A DNA stretch of 64,000 nucleotides from Druceiella hillmani (lineage: Eukaryota > Arthropoda > Insecta > Lepidoptera > Hepialidae). The number at the start of each line of letters is the position of its first letter. Position 1 is the first letter of the stretch. The position numbers and the translations under genes were made by a program. This document shows positions 25,161 through 38,010 of the stretch, one piece after another. The notes under the pieces were generated by a model, which had not been told where the DNA came from, ran no database searches, and saw only the letters and a program-made list of their open reading frames with translations. Location of the stretch: the NCBI GenBank assembly GCA_039881145.1, contig JAYKKI010000134.1, positions 1,894,001-1,958,000 on the forward strand. The letters run 5' to 3'.

Positions 25161-25298
25161 TTAGCATTACTGAATATTTAATTGCAAGTACTTGAAACAT
25201 TGAACTCATGAATCCTATTTGTTTTAGATTCGATTAGCATCACTGAATATTTAATTGAAAGTGCGTGAAATATTAAACTCATGGAACTTATTTGTTTA
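25161..25298 (+). repeat. 66-bp imperfect tandem duplication
   Basis: Unit 25161-25226 ('ttagcattactgaatattta...') repeats at 25234-25298 with a few changes. Confidence 0.8.
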
Positions 25299-26105
25299 GT
25301 CTTAAATACATGGTCTTCCGAATATATCACTAATGAAAGATAATAAAGTTTAGTCGACGTTTGTTTAAATTCAAATAACTTTTTTTTTCTAATGATAATT
25401 TATTTTCTAATGAAAATATACCTATATTTTGGACAAGACACCCAGATTTTTTTTCAATAATTTTCGTTACCACACTTAATTATTATTTGTTACGACGAAA
25501 CAAACTCGTGACTTACATTAAACTTCACGTAATATAAATATTAAGATTTTTGATTTCAAGATACAAATAGAGTCATCCACTTTTATTTACGTACTCGTAC
25601 ATATATATACAGGATATTTTGAGCATAAGTAATGGAGGATAGTGGGCTTATTTATATTTCCCTAGATGTTTTAGAAGTAAAGATCTCTTTAATATCCTGC
25701 GTAAATAAGTAGGGGAAATATGGATATTAAGTAATTTCCGTTTGCAATGAGATGAAATATTTTCAGGAGCACCGACGAAAATTGCTACATTTATTTTAAA
25801 TTTGATTCAGGTGGATCCATTTTATGTAATAATTTTAAGTCGATGGCTATCTGTTTTATAACGCATAATTTAATAAATTGAGTAAAAGATGTTATGAAAT
25901 TAGAACAAGAAAAATATAGAAATAAACACAAAATTTTAATTCTTATAGTCGTCAATATTTAGGTATGGTATTGATATTTTAGGCAAATTGGGCAGAAATA
26001 CACCATTACGCATTTTGCGAATTACGGAAATCTCGGCTCTTGAATTTCGAAGTGATTTCACTTTACTTTCTTCAATCGTGATACCTAGACACGAAACTAA
26101 GGTAC

Positions 26106-26220
<115 letters not shown>

Positions 26221-26722
26221 TTTTGAGGATCATATTTAGGTGGTATAGCATTTTAGTTTATTTGACTTTTATAACAAAGATACATAATTCATTTTCAATA
26301 TTTTCTGAAACACAGCTGCCTCTAAATGTCTCATCGTCGCCGAATTACTGCTAAAAATAATCGGTTTCTTCTAATCGGTTTACCTTTCTGTAAAAACATA
26401 TTCGTATCACCCATTAGACAAGGCGGTATAAGGTGCGTCGTGTCGTATGTTGTTTTTATTAGTGGATAAGGTGGTGACTTTAAATATACATATACAATAT
26501 CAAATTATTGATTTTATTCGTCTTATTTTCTACTCAGGATTCGGATCTGTAGAAACAAAAAAGCCAGTTTGACAATACATTTTTTAACAAAATATATAAC
26601 ATTTGTATACGCTCTGAAGGTTATATTTCTTGTTCGATTGTGATGAAACTTGACTTAGAAATAGCCTAGATTACGGTTTAAATAATGTTCCCAGATGACT
26701 AAAGGTGGTCTGATAGCTTGGA

Positions 26723-26735
26723 GGGGGGGGGGGGG
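26723..26735 (+). repeat. Run of 13 G
   Basis: Uninterrupted poly-G in the eva-1 intron, rare in such AT-rich DNA. Confidence 0.95.
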
Positions 26736-27404
26736 TGATATAAATTATAAAAAAAATATTTATCGACAAATACTCAGGTGTCTAAGAATTTATTTCCATT
26801 ACTTATTAAAACACACTAACCTTTGCTAACTTTAACCTGTTTACCCGCTATGCTGTATTTATTACCTACCACATTATGTTACTTTGATAAATATGTCTTG
26901 GAAAAAGGAACAATCGTTTCTCTGTTTTAGTGCTCTCGTTAATTGGTACGTACCTAATTATTTACCAGTGTAAAGTAGACATGTAAATAATACCAATTAT
27001 TAAAATTAACTAAGTACTTATCAATTTTCTACTAGTGGATTGCGCTGTATAATTTGTATAGTAAAACTAGTGAACAATCGCGAATTTATTAGCGTGTAAG
27101 CAGTATTTTAAGAGCTGGTGTTGAAATAAGGGTCAGCTAATATTTTTGGTCATCATCACTTGTCGTTTTATTTTCCTTTATTTGACTGCAAAATTGAAAA
27201 TATAGATGTATTTCTATACTTTTTTTAAGTTATATTACTTCTTTATACACGATATTTGTGCCTTATCGTTTCGTGCCTTATCGTTTTTAAGCAATTATTG
27301 TTAAGATAGATTAATGACTAATTTTGAAAAGATTACTTGATAATATCGAGAATTTTCAATACCTAACAAGTTTTATCAAATCAAGGTAAACGTAATTATC
27401 TGTT

Positions 27405-27490
27405 ATAGGATAATTATGTAATTATCTATTATATTTAAACGTAATTATCTATTATAGTATAATTATGATAAAATTAGATAATTACGTCTA
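27405..27490. repeat. Short direct and inverted repeats of GTAATTATCTATTATA
   Basis: Three tandem-like units at about 27410, 27440 and 27450 with an inverted partial copy ('agataattacgt') at 27476. Confidence 0.6.
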
Positions 27491-27637
27491 AACGAAAGGT
27501 AAAATGTACACGAAAACATAAAAGTGACGTGAAATATTTGATTTACTAGAGAAGATTTCGTAATTTTACTTATTAGTTTTAGTGAATGTTCACCGTATCG
27601 ACTATCAAGAACATAATGTAACTCATTTAAACAATTT

Positions 27638-27713
27638 TACCCTTCTGAATTTTCAAACCATATATATATATATATACCTTTAATATATATGGTTTGAAAG
27701 TTCAGAAGGGTAA
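27638..27713. repeat. 31-bp inverted repeat with AT-rich loop
   Basis: Arms 27638-27668 and 27683-27713 with one mismatch. The loop is AT-rich. It lies in the intron between exons A and B. Confidence 0.9.
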
Positions 27714-28439
27714 TATTAATATATATTAATTTATTTATTATATTATATTTATATTACATAATTAATAATTTTAACAAAATATATACTTTTAACATATATT
27801 TTGTGCTCGTACAAACTGAACATTTATGAAGGATTGTATTCAGTAAAATTATCCGACCTCATAATTATGTAAGGCTTTTAATGATATATTTATAAAAGAA
27901 ATTAGATATACTCAACAATCATATAGGAAATATTATACGAACAAATAGCAGAATATTGAGTAACAACAATTTAATTATTGTTTTAATGCAAATCCTAAAC
28001 ACTATTATTATAATAATAAAAAATAATTCAAATAAACAAAACTTTTGAAGAAAGTTCGATTTAATATTCAAATTGAAATATTAAAACCTGCTTACTGCTT
28101 ACTGCCTTAAGTTAATCCAGTGATAAGTAAGTTGGGCCAAAACGACAGCGGCGCACACACACACATAGACATTTACTAATCCTTCGTGGATCAATCTGCC
28201 TACACAGAATGATCCGACATGCTTTAGTAGCACCGCAATTCCCTCTCCCTTCTAGCAGCACCGCAATGAGACGATCTATATAGGACCAAAATCAAATTAC
28301 GTTTGTGGCTAGTATTATAATCTATTGCTGACAAAGATCCATATCGTTGTAATAGAAGACCCATTTCAATCATATCCGCCACATGTTTACCGCGCATAGC
28401 GCGCCTCTTTAATCTAGCGCGTCAGTTGCGTCGTGTGTA

Positions 28440-29120
28440 ACCGTTTTAAGGTTCTGTAGCCAAATTAGGAAAACTTATAGTTTCACCATGTCTGTCTATC
28501 TGTGTATGACATATCCGTTTTACTCGCGGATTATTTGTCATATGAAGCTTTGTCATATGAAATTTGACATGGTTATATATATTTATGACGCCTGCAAAGT
28601 TATATAATAAAAATATAATACTTTAAAAAAAGTTTAGGATACCTGTCCCACACGAATAAATTAATTACATAAATTCAACCTGGAGGTAATAATAATAATT
28701 TTTTGATAATAATTTTTTGGAGCTAAGTGTCCCCACCCCCTATCAGCTAAACCACTATTTTTAAATATCTAAAAAGTATTCACAGTGGTGGTATATATAA
28801 AGAAATTAAAAGGGGAATTATCATAGCTAAGTAGGGTCTATTAATTTACGAGTCATAGTCGATCACCTTGTGACTTGTATTTGAGTCTGAAAAAATCCAT
28901 GGAGCTATCTGTTAGGATTTTAGCAATCATTTTTAAAATGTTTTTCAGAATTATTTATACTTATATTTATAAGACAATTTTAAAGATAATATAAAAAGAT
29001 CCGCAAAAATGTGTCCCATCCCCATGTCTCAAAGTTCTAATTCCAAAATTATGACAGGAACAACGTTAGTAAAAATATACATAAAATGGACTGTGAAAGT
29101 GTAGTAATAAACCTAAATCT
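28440..29120 (+). repeat. Lepidopteran interspersed repeat, family member C
   Basis: Begins 'aaggttctgtagccaaatta' and 'cttatagtttcaccatgtct'. Later 'atcatagctaagtagggtct' matches members B and E. It is in the eva-1 intron. Confidence 0.65.
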
Positions 29121-29228
29121 CATAGATTTTGAGAAATTCACAATATGTTTAAAACTGTGAATGAAATATCAGACGACAAATTTATTTGGTAAGAAATAAT
29201 AATATAATAATAGGTTAAGAGAAATACA

Positions 29229-29253
29229 ATAGTATATATATATATATATATAA
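29229..29253. repeat. (AT)n microsatellite
   Basis: Short AT run; a (CA)n stretch follows at about 29357-29390. Confidence 0.9.
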
Positions 29254-31621
29254 TGCTTTCGGCCAGCGATCTTTATTATGCATTTCTTTATAAATACAGT
29301 AAACTCAGTAGAATTAAGTGAATTGAATATAAAGCCAAACTTAATCATTCATTTCACGCACACACACACTCACACGCGCCTGTGTGTGTCTATATGCTCT
29401 ATATACATATGTAAGTTCCACGAGGAGGCCAGCAACATATTTGTATTTCGTAGTTGTCGTGAATTCATTTGGGTTATTGGCGCATCGATATTCGTTTAAC
29501 AATGGTTCAAGCATGAGATGATATTTGGTTTTAGAGTACTAGAGTAACAATTGAGATGTACCTCGAATTACCGTGATTGAATAACTTATAAAGATATTAA
29601 ATAGAATACTTATGCATGAACATTACCAGAAATTAGTAAAGTATTCCAAAAAAATGGAGAAATGAGGAAAATATGTCACCATGGTGAATAAGAAACCAAA
29701 TTCTGTGGTTCTTACCCAACGATACATTCTGTTATCCATATAGCAATTGTGGTCGATAGAAATGTGACCATACCCATCACTAGACACCAAAATGCTGAAT
29801 ATCTCTTCCTGTTTCCATTCAGTCCACTCGCTTTTGGTTCAACTCGCTCAACAACAACGTTAATAAAACGTTGTGCAACCAGATGGTATATTCAAGTGTG
29901 TAGTTTAAGATTAGTAGGTTATATAGCACAATTTTTAAAATGTCACCACATTAATCCTGCTCCTATATATGTTGGTATATAGAAAATACCAACAGTCTAA
30001 TTATTTCTTCCATCACCACTCCCATCTTATGTTCCTACTTTCTTATATTACATTGTCGCTTGTAACGAAAAATTTATATTTTAAACATGCTTAATATAAT
30101 TATATTCTAAAGGATCTATTGAAAAAACCATGGCAATGAAAGTGCAACTTACTATGACACTCTCTAAGGTTTGGAACTAATAAATACAAGTATTAATTAT
30201 TCCTAAATAGTATTAACTTTTAACCATATGGAATATTTAATATATATTCAATCCGTTCAAGAATTAATACTATTCAGGAATATAATTTTGTCAAATACAG
30301 AGTTGATCAAGATTAGGTGAATTCCGTGATATTCGTACGATTTCGAATGAAAATTGGGAAACGTTTTTAATAAAACCTCTAAATTATATACATGTACATA
30401 ATTTCAACGAAGTTACTAAGAAAAGAAAATATCATTGAGAAGAATGGACATATTCACAACAAAGGTGGTCATTGATCCTTATCGGTGACAAAGACTCTTC
30501 AGAGCCAAATCAAAATGGTTATCTTTAAAACATTAAGGAACAAAAGATCATATTTCTTGCACTCAATGTAATTGCTATTCTTCGTGGAGACGGACATTGT
30601 CGTTTTCGATATTAGATAAGAAATGAAAAATGTGACGGGAAAAAGTATAATGGTGGCCGTTTTATTTTTTTAAATTCTTAGGAAGATGAGCAAGCTTTAC
30701 CAACTTACTTCTTTGAAAGAAAATTTTAATAATGAGAGCTTCTTAGACAAACCTCTTTCATGAATTTAAATAAAATCTCACTTTCAGATCTCCATTACAT
30801 AATTAATTCAGATTATTGTTTTATTTATCTACCTGATAAGTATGATCAAATGTTCTTTTCATCTGCATATAAATTAAGAAAAAATTGACAACGTCAATAG
30901 GAACTTTATACATTATAATTGGTGTAATTAATCATAGTAAATTATATGTGCGTTAAATTTATCTCGCTCTGTATTTGGAATAAAATGACATTTATTTAAA
31001 AAAACGCAGATTATATATTTTTTTTTGAAAAATAAGAATATTTTATGTAAAAATGTTGACGCTGTAATGGCAACATGCAGAATTTATGAACTTTCAAACA
31101 GTAACCGATTAATTTACTTTTGAAATAAGTGAATATATTCGTTAGATTCAGCCCGAATTGATTGCAGAGGTTTACGAGAATATCGTTGTGAGAATTGTAA
31201 GTAGCTAATATGAAAGAACAACTTGTGTAATGTGGCTTACTTAGTTAGAAACGCTTATAGCATAGAAATTATAAAAAAGACGTTAATAAATAATTTCGGA
31301 ACTTTAATTAATTATTGTAAATTGGTTTAGGAATTAGTAATATTAAGTAATACACGACTTTCAAACAATATAATCTTAAATGTTTCCCAGCCCATGTTAT
31401 ATCATTAATAATTTTGGTATTAAATTAAGTTAATAAAAATGTCATTGTTATAATCTTTGAAAAAGAAAAGAGAATAAGGAAAGAGGTATTACATCGAAAG
31501 TCAGTTGTAATCGAAGGAAAAGGAATGTAAAATTACCATAGCAAGTATAAAGTAACTAGGACTATATTTTCTTCTGCAGATATAAATTAAAATTAAAAAT
31601 TTTCATGAACTTTTATCTAAA

Positions 31622-32240
31622 TATATAAAAAGCAATGTCCCGGATGACTGACATATTAACCCCCAGCTCAAACCGCCAATGACAGAAATTTTAAATTTGG
31701 AGAGTATGTTGACTTTATGTTGGAGGCATCGATTAAGAAGGGATTTCTCGAAATTAATTCCTTAAGGGGGCGAAAATGGATGGTAAATTTTGTATGGGAA
31801 AAATAATTCTATAGTAAATTTTAACGTGGAACTTTGTATTAATACTAATAAAACAAATGGTAAAACACGTGTTTCAACATTTTCCATGATTCAACCCTTA
31901 AAAGATTGAAAAGGAGGGTCTAAATTTGTGTGGGAAAAACAATTTTATGGTAATTATTACAAAACCGATTTTGATATGGTTTTTACTGTTCCCTAAATTG
32001 GAAGATACTTAAGACAATGAAAACTGAATCATTGTAATCTAGTTAGTAGTTTCAGAAAAATACGTGGACAAAGATATAGACAAATATGCATATATTTTTG
32101 GAATACTGTGAATTTGTTTGGAAGCCTCAGGACAGTAACATATTTAATAATATTTGGGTAGAACATTTGACTAAATATTAGTCGAATTTTTAAAAATTAA
32201 TCGTCCACGCGATCTAACCCGTGGGCGAAAAGCTAGGTAT
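31622..32240 (+). repeat. Lepidopteran non-coding element remnant
   Basis: Starts 'agcaatgtcccggatgactg' and ends 'taacccgtgggcgaaaagct' followed by 'aggta'. Start and end patterns of this kind are very common in moth genomes (recalled, not searched). No open frame. It lies just before exon B. Confidence 0.55.
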
Positions 32241-32516
32241 TAATAAAAGAACTTCATTCAAAGTCCAAATACTTTAATCATTAAATTTTGGACAATTTGA
32301 AAATTGTGAACTACTTCGTACAAAATAAATTCGAGAGTACGGGTCATGTCAATATATATTTTCCATCTCTGTTTTTACATAAATAGAAACTTTCTATTTG
32401 TATGATAATGTATATATTAAGATTTCGATTTATTTTAGCCATTTCTACTCGACATAACAAACAGAATCCTAGCGTCATTTTTCTAATACAAATTTTAATT
32501 ATGTTTCGTTATCCAG

Positions 32517-32660
32517 CCTGCCTTGTGAGCTATGCGACAGAGACGGTGATGCAGATATGTCATGGCAAGCGACGTTGCGCGCTTTCAGCAGACAAAACCA
32601 CATTCGGTTCGCCTTGTAGGCGAAATTCCAGGATGTATTTGAAGGTTGTCTACACATGCG
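32517..32660 (+). CDS. eva-1: EVA-1-like membrane protein, exon B: second half of the SUEL lectin domain
   Basis: Coding exon between acceptor 'gttatccag' and donor GTGAGT at 32661. The single A carried from exon A plus the first two bases CC makes Thr, followed by CLVSYATETVMQIC, HGKRRCALSA, TTFGSPC and YLKVVYTC. The pattern C-x(n)-C-x-G-x-x-x-C, FG-x-P-C and YL-x-V-x-Y-x-C is the C-terminal half of a SUEL lectin domain. Together with exon A it makes one complete domain with its paired cysteines. The exon is 144 bases and phase 1 on both sides. The intron before it is about 10.4 kb and holds two diverged lepidopteran repeats, an AT microsatellite and a long palindrome. EVA-1 is known as a receptor-type protein acting in axon guidance in nematodes; a similar role here is inference. 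Confidence 0.88.
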
Positions 32661-33470
32661 GTGAGTGAAATGAAGTTTCTATGTTTGTATATTGAAAAAA
32701 AGTCCATGAATAATTCTTAGATTATTTACAAAATACATAAATTAAAATCACACATTCATAAATTGCGATAACTAGGCTCAATGGTAAAAATTAAACATTT
32801 AAGTCAATTAAATACTTACTTAAATACTTACATCTAAGTAAATTAAATTACTTCTATCAATTTTTAACCAAAACACTTCCTAAAATGCAGCTCTCCTTTA
32901 TGCAATCAGTATCGACAGAGCAAATATGATGCTAGTGGTTCTCTACTATATATAGCGGTGATCGTTAAAACTTTGTCGTTATAAGCTATAAATTACTTTT
33001 ATATTTTACACTTACCTATCATTAGATTAGAAGAACAAAGGTTCAGAAACTTGCATGCAATGGTTTATAACTCTAATCACATTTTATTATAACACTTTAA
33101 ATTGAATTGAATAATTGCAAATAAAGTTATGATATGACCATTTGACGGGAAGTGTTTACAAAGTTTTGAAACCAATTTATCTATAATTTCCGAAGAAAGT
33201 TGAGGTTGAATATACTTCAAAATAGAACGATAAGAAAATGGAAAATTATTAGGTAATTAAGTATAAAAGGTTCGATTCTCAATTGAAAGAAAAAAAAAAT
33301 TAGTTTATTATATCACAAGGAAGAAACCGTACAAATTAATTAACGTAAGTTTCTAAACCATGGAAATAATTTTTCCATCTTAATTGGAGCTTATTAATGC
33401 TGGCAAGGAAGAAGCTGGGAGAGCGAGAAATGATAAAACCGTGAAGGGTGTTTCTACAGCTTGCTTTGAT

Positions 33471-34290
33471 TTAAATATTTACCTTCTCACAAAATAGTTT
33501 AAAATCTGGAAAAGTTGGAAGACAGTTTAGAAAAGGTCCAGAAAAGACGTTGGGTAAAGAGTTTCCCAGTCCAATTTCTGCAGTTAGTGTAACGTTGTTC
33601 ATGATGTGTGGTCGGGTATTGTCTTGCGAGAGAATTAACCTATTTATTTTCATCAATCACCCATGATTAATCGCAAGTTCCCTTATTTTTTTCCTGTAAT
33701 TAATTACGTTAAATATCATACAAGTTTTATGAAACTGTAGTGAATAATAATGCTAGTACACCAAACTAGTACCCTTAACTTCTTTCCTGAATATTCCATT
33801 TCACAATGTGTTTTGAAAAACGTTATGTTGAATGTTTATGATTTTTAAGAAAGATCCGCTTTTGACCACATGTAACAATTCGATTGAAAACTGGTTTTGC
33901 CTTTTTGTCGCGACAGTGAAGAAAGGCAAGCCTCGAAACCATTTCTTTTCTGACGCTCATTTTCTATATTCTGCTTGGTTAATTTTACCGATATGTTACA
34001 AATAATAAATTATTGTAGGGATAGCAACGTCACATATCGCTACTAAATTACGCATTAATCACTTCTTAAGAGGTATCACTTCTCACATCTTTGTTCAATT
34101 CATCATTATTTAATTTGCTGGGTCGCCCACGTGGTTCTTTTTGGCGATATACATCGCCAGATCAGAATTTTTCAAACAATTGAGGTATTATGCATTGATT
34201 AGTTATGTTTTTTCTAAACATTTATGGATATTTTGAGCTACCTGCAATGCCAGCTGCATTCCACGACAAAACTCATTTTTGAAAATAACG
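33471..34290 (-). pseudogene. mariner-family transposase relic
   Basis: Read on the minus strand, pieces in shifting frames follow the order of a mariner transposase. EFCRGMQLALQVAQNI at about 34225-34280 is helix-turn-helix start-like. VYRQKEPRGRPSKLNNDEL at about 34095-34160 is the linker with GRP. CDVAIPTI lies near 34020. PVFNRIVTCGQKRIF near 33850-33900 corresponds to the block around the first catalytic Asp, here Gly. SQDNTRPH near 33625 keeps the second catalytic Asp. PDFKLF near 33495 corresponds to the end of the D34D core, with the third Asp unrecognisable. Frameshifts and stops are many, and terminal inverted repeats were not found. It lies in an intron of the EVA-1-like gene, antisense to it. 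Matching is from memory of family motifs, not a search. Confidence 0.8.
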
Positions 34291-35099
34291 CGATTTTTTT
34301 ACTTAATCAAAGCTTACAAAATTTAATCAATAAAGCAAAAGGTATTTAGATACATAAACTTAAACAAAACATTTGTCTGGGAGAATAATGACTTATTATC
34401 ATAATAACAAAAAAAAATTAAAAACTGTCAAAGTTAAATTTCAGGGAAATCGAGAATCAAACTTGGTATTTAAGGTTACGGAATATTTAATATTTAAATA
34501 TCCTAATATTAAAATTAATTAGCGTTAGACCGGATAAGAAATAAACTTGTTTAATTTTTGCTCAGTTTACTTCCGGAAAGTTAATATTAATTTTTTGTAA
34601 ATGTTACCAATATTTTATTACTTTTGGTAAATTTGTGAATTATTAAACTTTGGAAATATTTCTAACCGAAATAATGAAGGATTATCAAAAATATATCCAA
34701 ACATGTGACAAAAAAATAAATCCTAAAAATTGTGTAAAAGATCGAGTCAAATATCTCCAAAATAATTATTATGAGTCTCCAGGGCAAAACAGTGAATTTC
34801 AAACATTTTCCAAGTCAGAAATTTGTTATGTCATTTCAACTCTTTCGTGTCAAGCTAACGTGTAAATATCAATGTTACTTAAATATACTATTAAATAAAA
34901 TCTGTTTTATTTAGAAAAAAATGTCATATGTAGTTTAATGGTAAACATAACAGATTTTGAAATTACTTGAAAATTAGAGGTATTTTTAACAAAAAGAAGG
35001 AATGTACATACTCTTACTTTTATTGTCATATACATGTGCCATTAATGCGATCTGTTTTCATTTGATATTGGTTTATAATAATCTTCCGACTATTATCAG

Positions 35100-35204
35100 T
35101 CCCTAGGAAAGTTCTAAAGGAACGGTATGAAGAACCGGCTGAAGAAGACGAAGTTCCGCTAAAGGAGGGGCACAGTATGGAGAGTGACGATTTTTATGAC
35201 ACAG
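35100..35204 (+). CDS. eva-1: EVA-1-like membrane protein, exon C: acidic extracellular linker
   Basis: Coding exon after acceptor 'tattatcag', with donor GTATGA at 35205. The G carried from exon B plus TC makes Val, giving ...YTC-VPRKVLKERYEEPAEED..., directly following the last lectin cysteine. The 35 residues are very acidic (EEPAEEDE, ESDDFYD), with no cysteine and no predicted membrane segment, as expected of a stalk. The length is 105 bases, phase 1 on both sides, so skipping it would preserve the frame. The first intron to its left contains the mariner relic. The exon is identified by its position in a continuous spliced frame; on its own it would be too short to recognise. Confidence 0.8.
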
Positions 35205-35741
35205 GTATGAAATATTTTGAAAGTTAATACAACTACTAAATAATGTGTCTATTCCGTTAGTTTATGTAATGTGTTATTATAATATTTTAATAGCTTTTTC
35301 AATCTAATGTACTTACATGAAATAAATACGTTTCAACATTTCTTTTCGCAATCGTCTTCAGTCATACTTCCACATGTTTATTTCACATAGTTTGAAATTA
35401 TTCTATTTAATAAATTTAAATAATGAAAATACCGGTCTTCTAATTAAGGTACATTTAATTTATTTTTATTTCAGTTTTTATTGTCGGCATATGCATGATT
35501 AAAATGCAAATCTTAAGAACCCACCAAAATTTAAAGCCAAAGATCTTAAAAATTCGAGAATGTTGCTTTTAATTTCAATGAAACATTTACTGCCAAATTA
35601 TTTTAAAATCAATCATAAATAAATTTAAAAAAATAATTTCATTGCAATTATTTTTGCAAAAGGGCTTAAGACGCTTAAATATAAATAAATAAAATATTGC
35701 AAATAATTTTTATGTTTCATGTTACTGTAGTATATTTATAT

Positions 35742-35750
35742 ATTACATAC

Positions 35751-35816
<66 letters not shown>
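35742..35816. repeat. (AT)n microsatellite
   Basis: AT run with regular GTATAT interruptions, in the intron between exons C and D. Confidence 0.93.
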
Positions 35817-35817
<1 letters not shown>

Positions 35818-36600
35818 CTCTTGAATTTTAGTAATGGTCTAAAGACTGATTCTGTTATAAATGACAACTTTTTGTTGCCCCCATAAGCTGACTGAAAAGT
35901 TCCGTACTAGAAAAAAGTGAATAAATCTGAACCAGTTTATTTCTAGAAGTTGCTGATAAAGAAATATATTGCGGAATATAGAAAAAAATCAATAACATGG
36001 AGAAAAGTAATCCTACCATATAGCCAGCTGGCATCGAAATACAATTTTCCGGAAATTTTAATTTATTTATTTTGCGAGGTCAAAGTTATGATAGATGAAA
36101 GTTTAAATACATAGTAGAACTATAATACAATTATATGTTTATATGATTCAAGCAATTAAAAAACCTGTGACATACACAAAAATATACCAAATCAAACAGT
36201 ACTCATATCCATCTCCAGCTTTTACGTATGGAATTTACGGCACTCCCATACTTTTGCGAATTGCTTAAATATGGGCTCAATATTATTCTAATAGTTGTCA
36301 GCTTCTTTAAAAACATGTCAATTCAACTTTAGTTTACAAATGTTATCATATGGAAGCGTTATAATTAAATACAATAATATTCTTATAACCATGCGATGTA
36401 GGTATATTTTACGAAGTTACTAATTAATAGTTAGACATCACTATACATTTTATAAAATAAATGATTTACAAGCACGGATATTTCGTGTTCTTAATAGAAC
36501 TTATTTACATTTATCCTATAAAGGTAAAGTTCATGGACATAAAAATGAGCAGCAAATAAACTTGATATACTAAAATATTGAAAAGTGAAATATTTTCCAG

Positions 36601-36783
36601 ACCCCGGTGAAGATCACTGGTATGGTCGGGAGCCGGCAGCTATTCCGCCTGCACCGAAAGTTGCAGCCGACCCTCCTCCTTCCAATGTAACCTGGCAACC
36701 AAGGGCACCTGGATCTTCTGGCGATGAGTCCTGGACTGTTACCAAGAGTCCCCATGCTGGAGTCACAAATACAACACAAGAAG
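36601..36783 (+). CDS. eva-1: EVA-1-like membrane protein, exon D: proline-rich juxtamembrane linker
   Basis: Coding exon between acceptor 'tattttccag' and donor GTAATG at 36784. The carried G plus AC makes Asp, then 60 codons follow. The residues are proline- and alanine-rich (IPPAPKVAADPPP), with tryptophans, an NVT sequon and a second NTT sequon near the end, consistent with an extracellular stalk that may be N-glycosylated. The base composition is clearly richer in G and C than the flanks. The open frames on the opposite strand here are shadows. The exon is 183 bases and phase-symmetric, so it could be a cassette exon. It splices to the transmembrane exon at 38011. Confidence 0.85.
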
Positions 36784-36994
36784 GTAATGAGAGTAGCATG
36801 AACATAAAATTTGTTATTTCGAAGGAGACGGCATTTTGTGGGGTAAAGCACATTTCATGTATTACATTGGCCGCCTAATGTCTATACCTTACGAGCTCTG
36901 CTCAATAGTTTCTCCCCGCGTAGAAAAGTAGACAACTGGATAATACTATGGTAAGTCGACAGCAGAAATAAATTATATTCAAAAGCATTCATTC

Positions 36995-37275
36995 CTTGCA
37001 TATTGATATGACCGCGCAAGTGAGCAGCGCGGCATACTGCATAACAGCTCTATCCGCGTACTCCTCCAATCACCGAACGCCTCCACTCTGTTCGCCAAGC
37101 GATATTAATCGTCGGGGTCGGCTGTATATCGGCGGGAATACTGATGATCAATGAGTAAATATGCCGATCTCTCTCCCTAACTTGCACCGTTTAAACAATG
37201 TTCTCGATTTCTGTTGCTTTTTTTTAACTGCTCTGTTCCTTTGAATCGCAGCGTAAAGGTACGTATAACCTAAAA
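36995..37275. other. GC-richer block in the last intron, candidate conserved or regulatory sequence
   Basis: Between exons D and E the composition rises sharply ('agtgagcagcgcggcatact', 'cgtcggggtcggctgtatat'). No open frame joins in phase 1 with a fitting splice pair, so I do not call an exon. It could be an enhancer or an alternative promoter with non-coding first exon. Confidence 0.3.
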
Positions 37276-38010
37276 TCGTTCTCAAATTTTCTAACACCAA
37301 AAAAAATTAAATACGGCTGCATTTAATTGGATAAAATCCAGGTTAATTTTTTCGATTTGTGAATTAATACTAGTCACGTGATCCATTACCGAGGTGATCC
37401 ATTTTAATTTGCAACTGTCGATTTCAATAACCTCCGTTTTTATAATTATATCTGCTGCATATTATTTTAAAAATGAAATTTGTGCGGCATTAATAAATAT
37501 TAAACATTAGGTAAATATTGTGAAATTTTGTTCCCGTATTCCAGAGAATATCAAAAATTAACAACGTTATAATTTATTGAAATTATTTTTATCGAATTTT
37601 TTCAATCAAAATCTCAAAGCGTGTTTGTTTTGTCCATTTTTTGCTTTGTAAACACGGGTGGCCTGGAAAAATACAAATAAAAAATTCAATTAGATTTTTC
37701 GCAATAACACCCTTTTTAAATTAATTTTTTTTATTTCCTCAACAATCCTTCTTAAATTAATATATAAAATACTCGGTTTCTATGTTGGATCAAATATATA
37801 AAAGAATCCATGTTGTTAGATCTATAATCATAAAAAAATTACTTAAAAATTAAATAAAAAAATTTGGCAACGAAATTTAAAATGAAGCTCAAATATTATG
37901 CTTGAATTCCTAGTTAAGATTTATTTAAAACCTACTTTATAGTCATTCTCGATTTTCTTGCAATATTAATACACAGTCAAAAAGTGACATCACCATTTAA
38001 TTGTCCGCAG

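Noticed and set aside
24997..25209. Minus-strand 70-codon frame that looked faintly transposase-like
   Set aside because: No catalytic motif could be identified, and the region contains a simple 66-bp tandem duplication.
29749..29982. 77-codon frame with mixed composition
   Set aside because: No domain, no splice sites fitting a neighbouring exon, and surrounded by non-coding sequence.
33260..33290. 'ggttcgattct' resembling a tRNA B box
   Set aside because: No A box at the right distance and no cloverleaf arms could be paired.
34650..34865. 71-codon lysine-rich frame between exons B and C
   Set aside because: No splice sites in phase 1 would include it, and it has no known domain. AT-rich chance frame.
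36570..36878. Opposite-strand and extended open frames over exon D
   Set aside because: The splice signals and the continuous + strand frame explain the composition. The minus frames have no domain and are shadows, and the + extension past 36783 is intron.
37245..37270. 'aatcgcag' and 'gtacgta' bounding a 7-base micro-exon
   Set aside because: Seven bases would break the phase-1 frame that exons D and E keep when joined directly.
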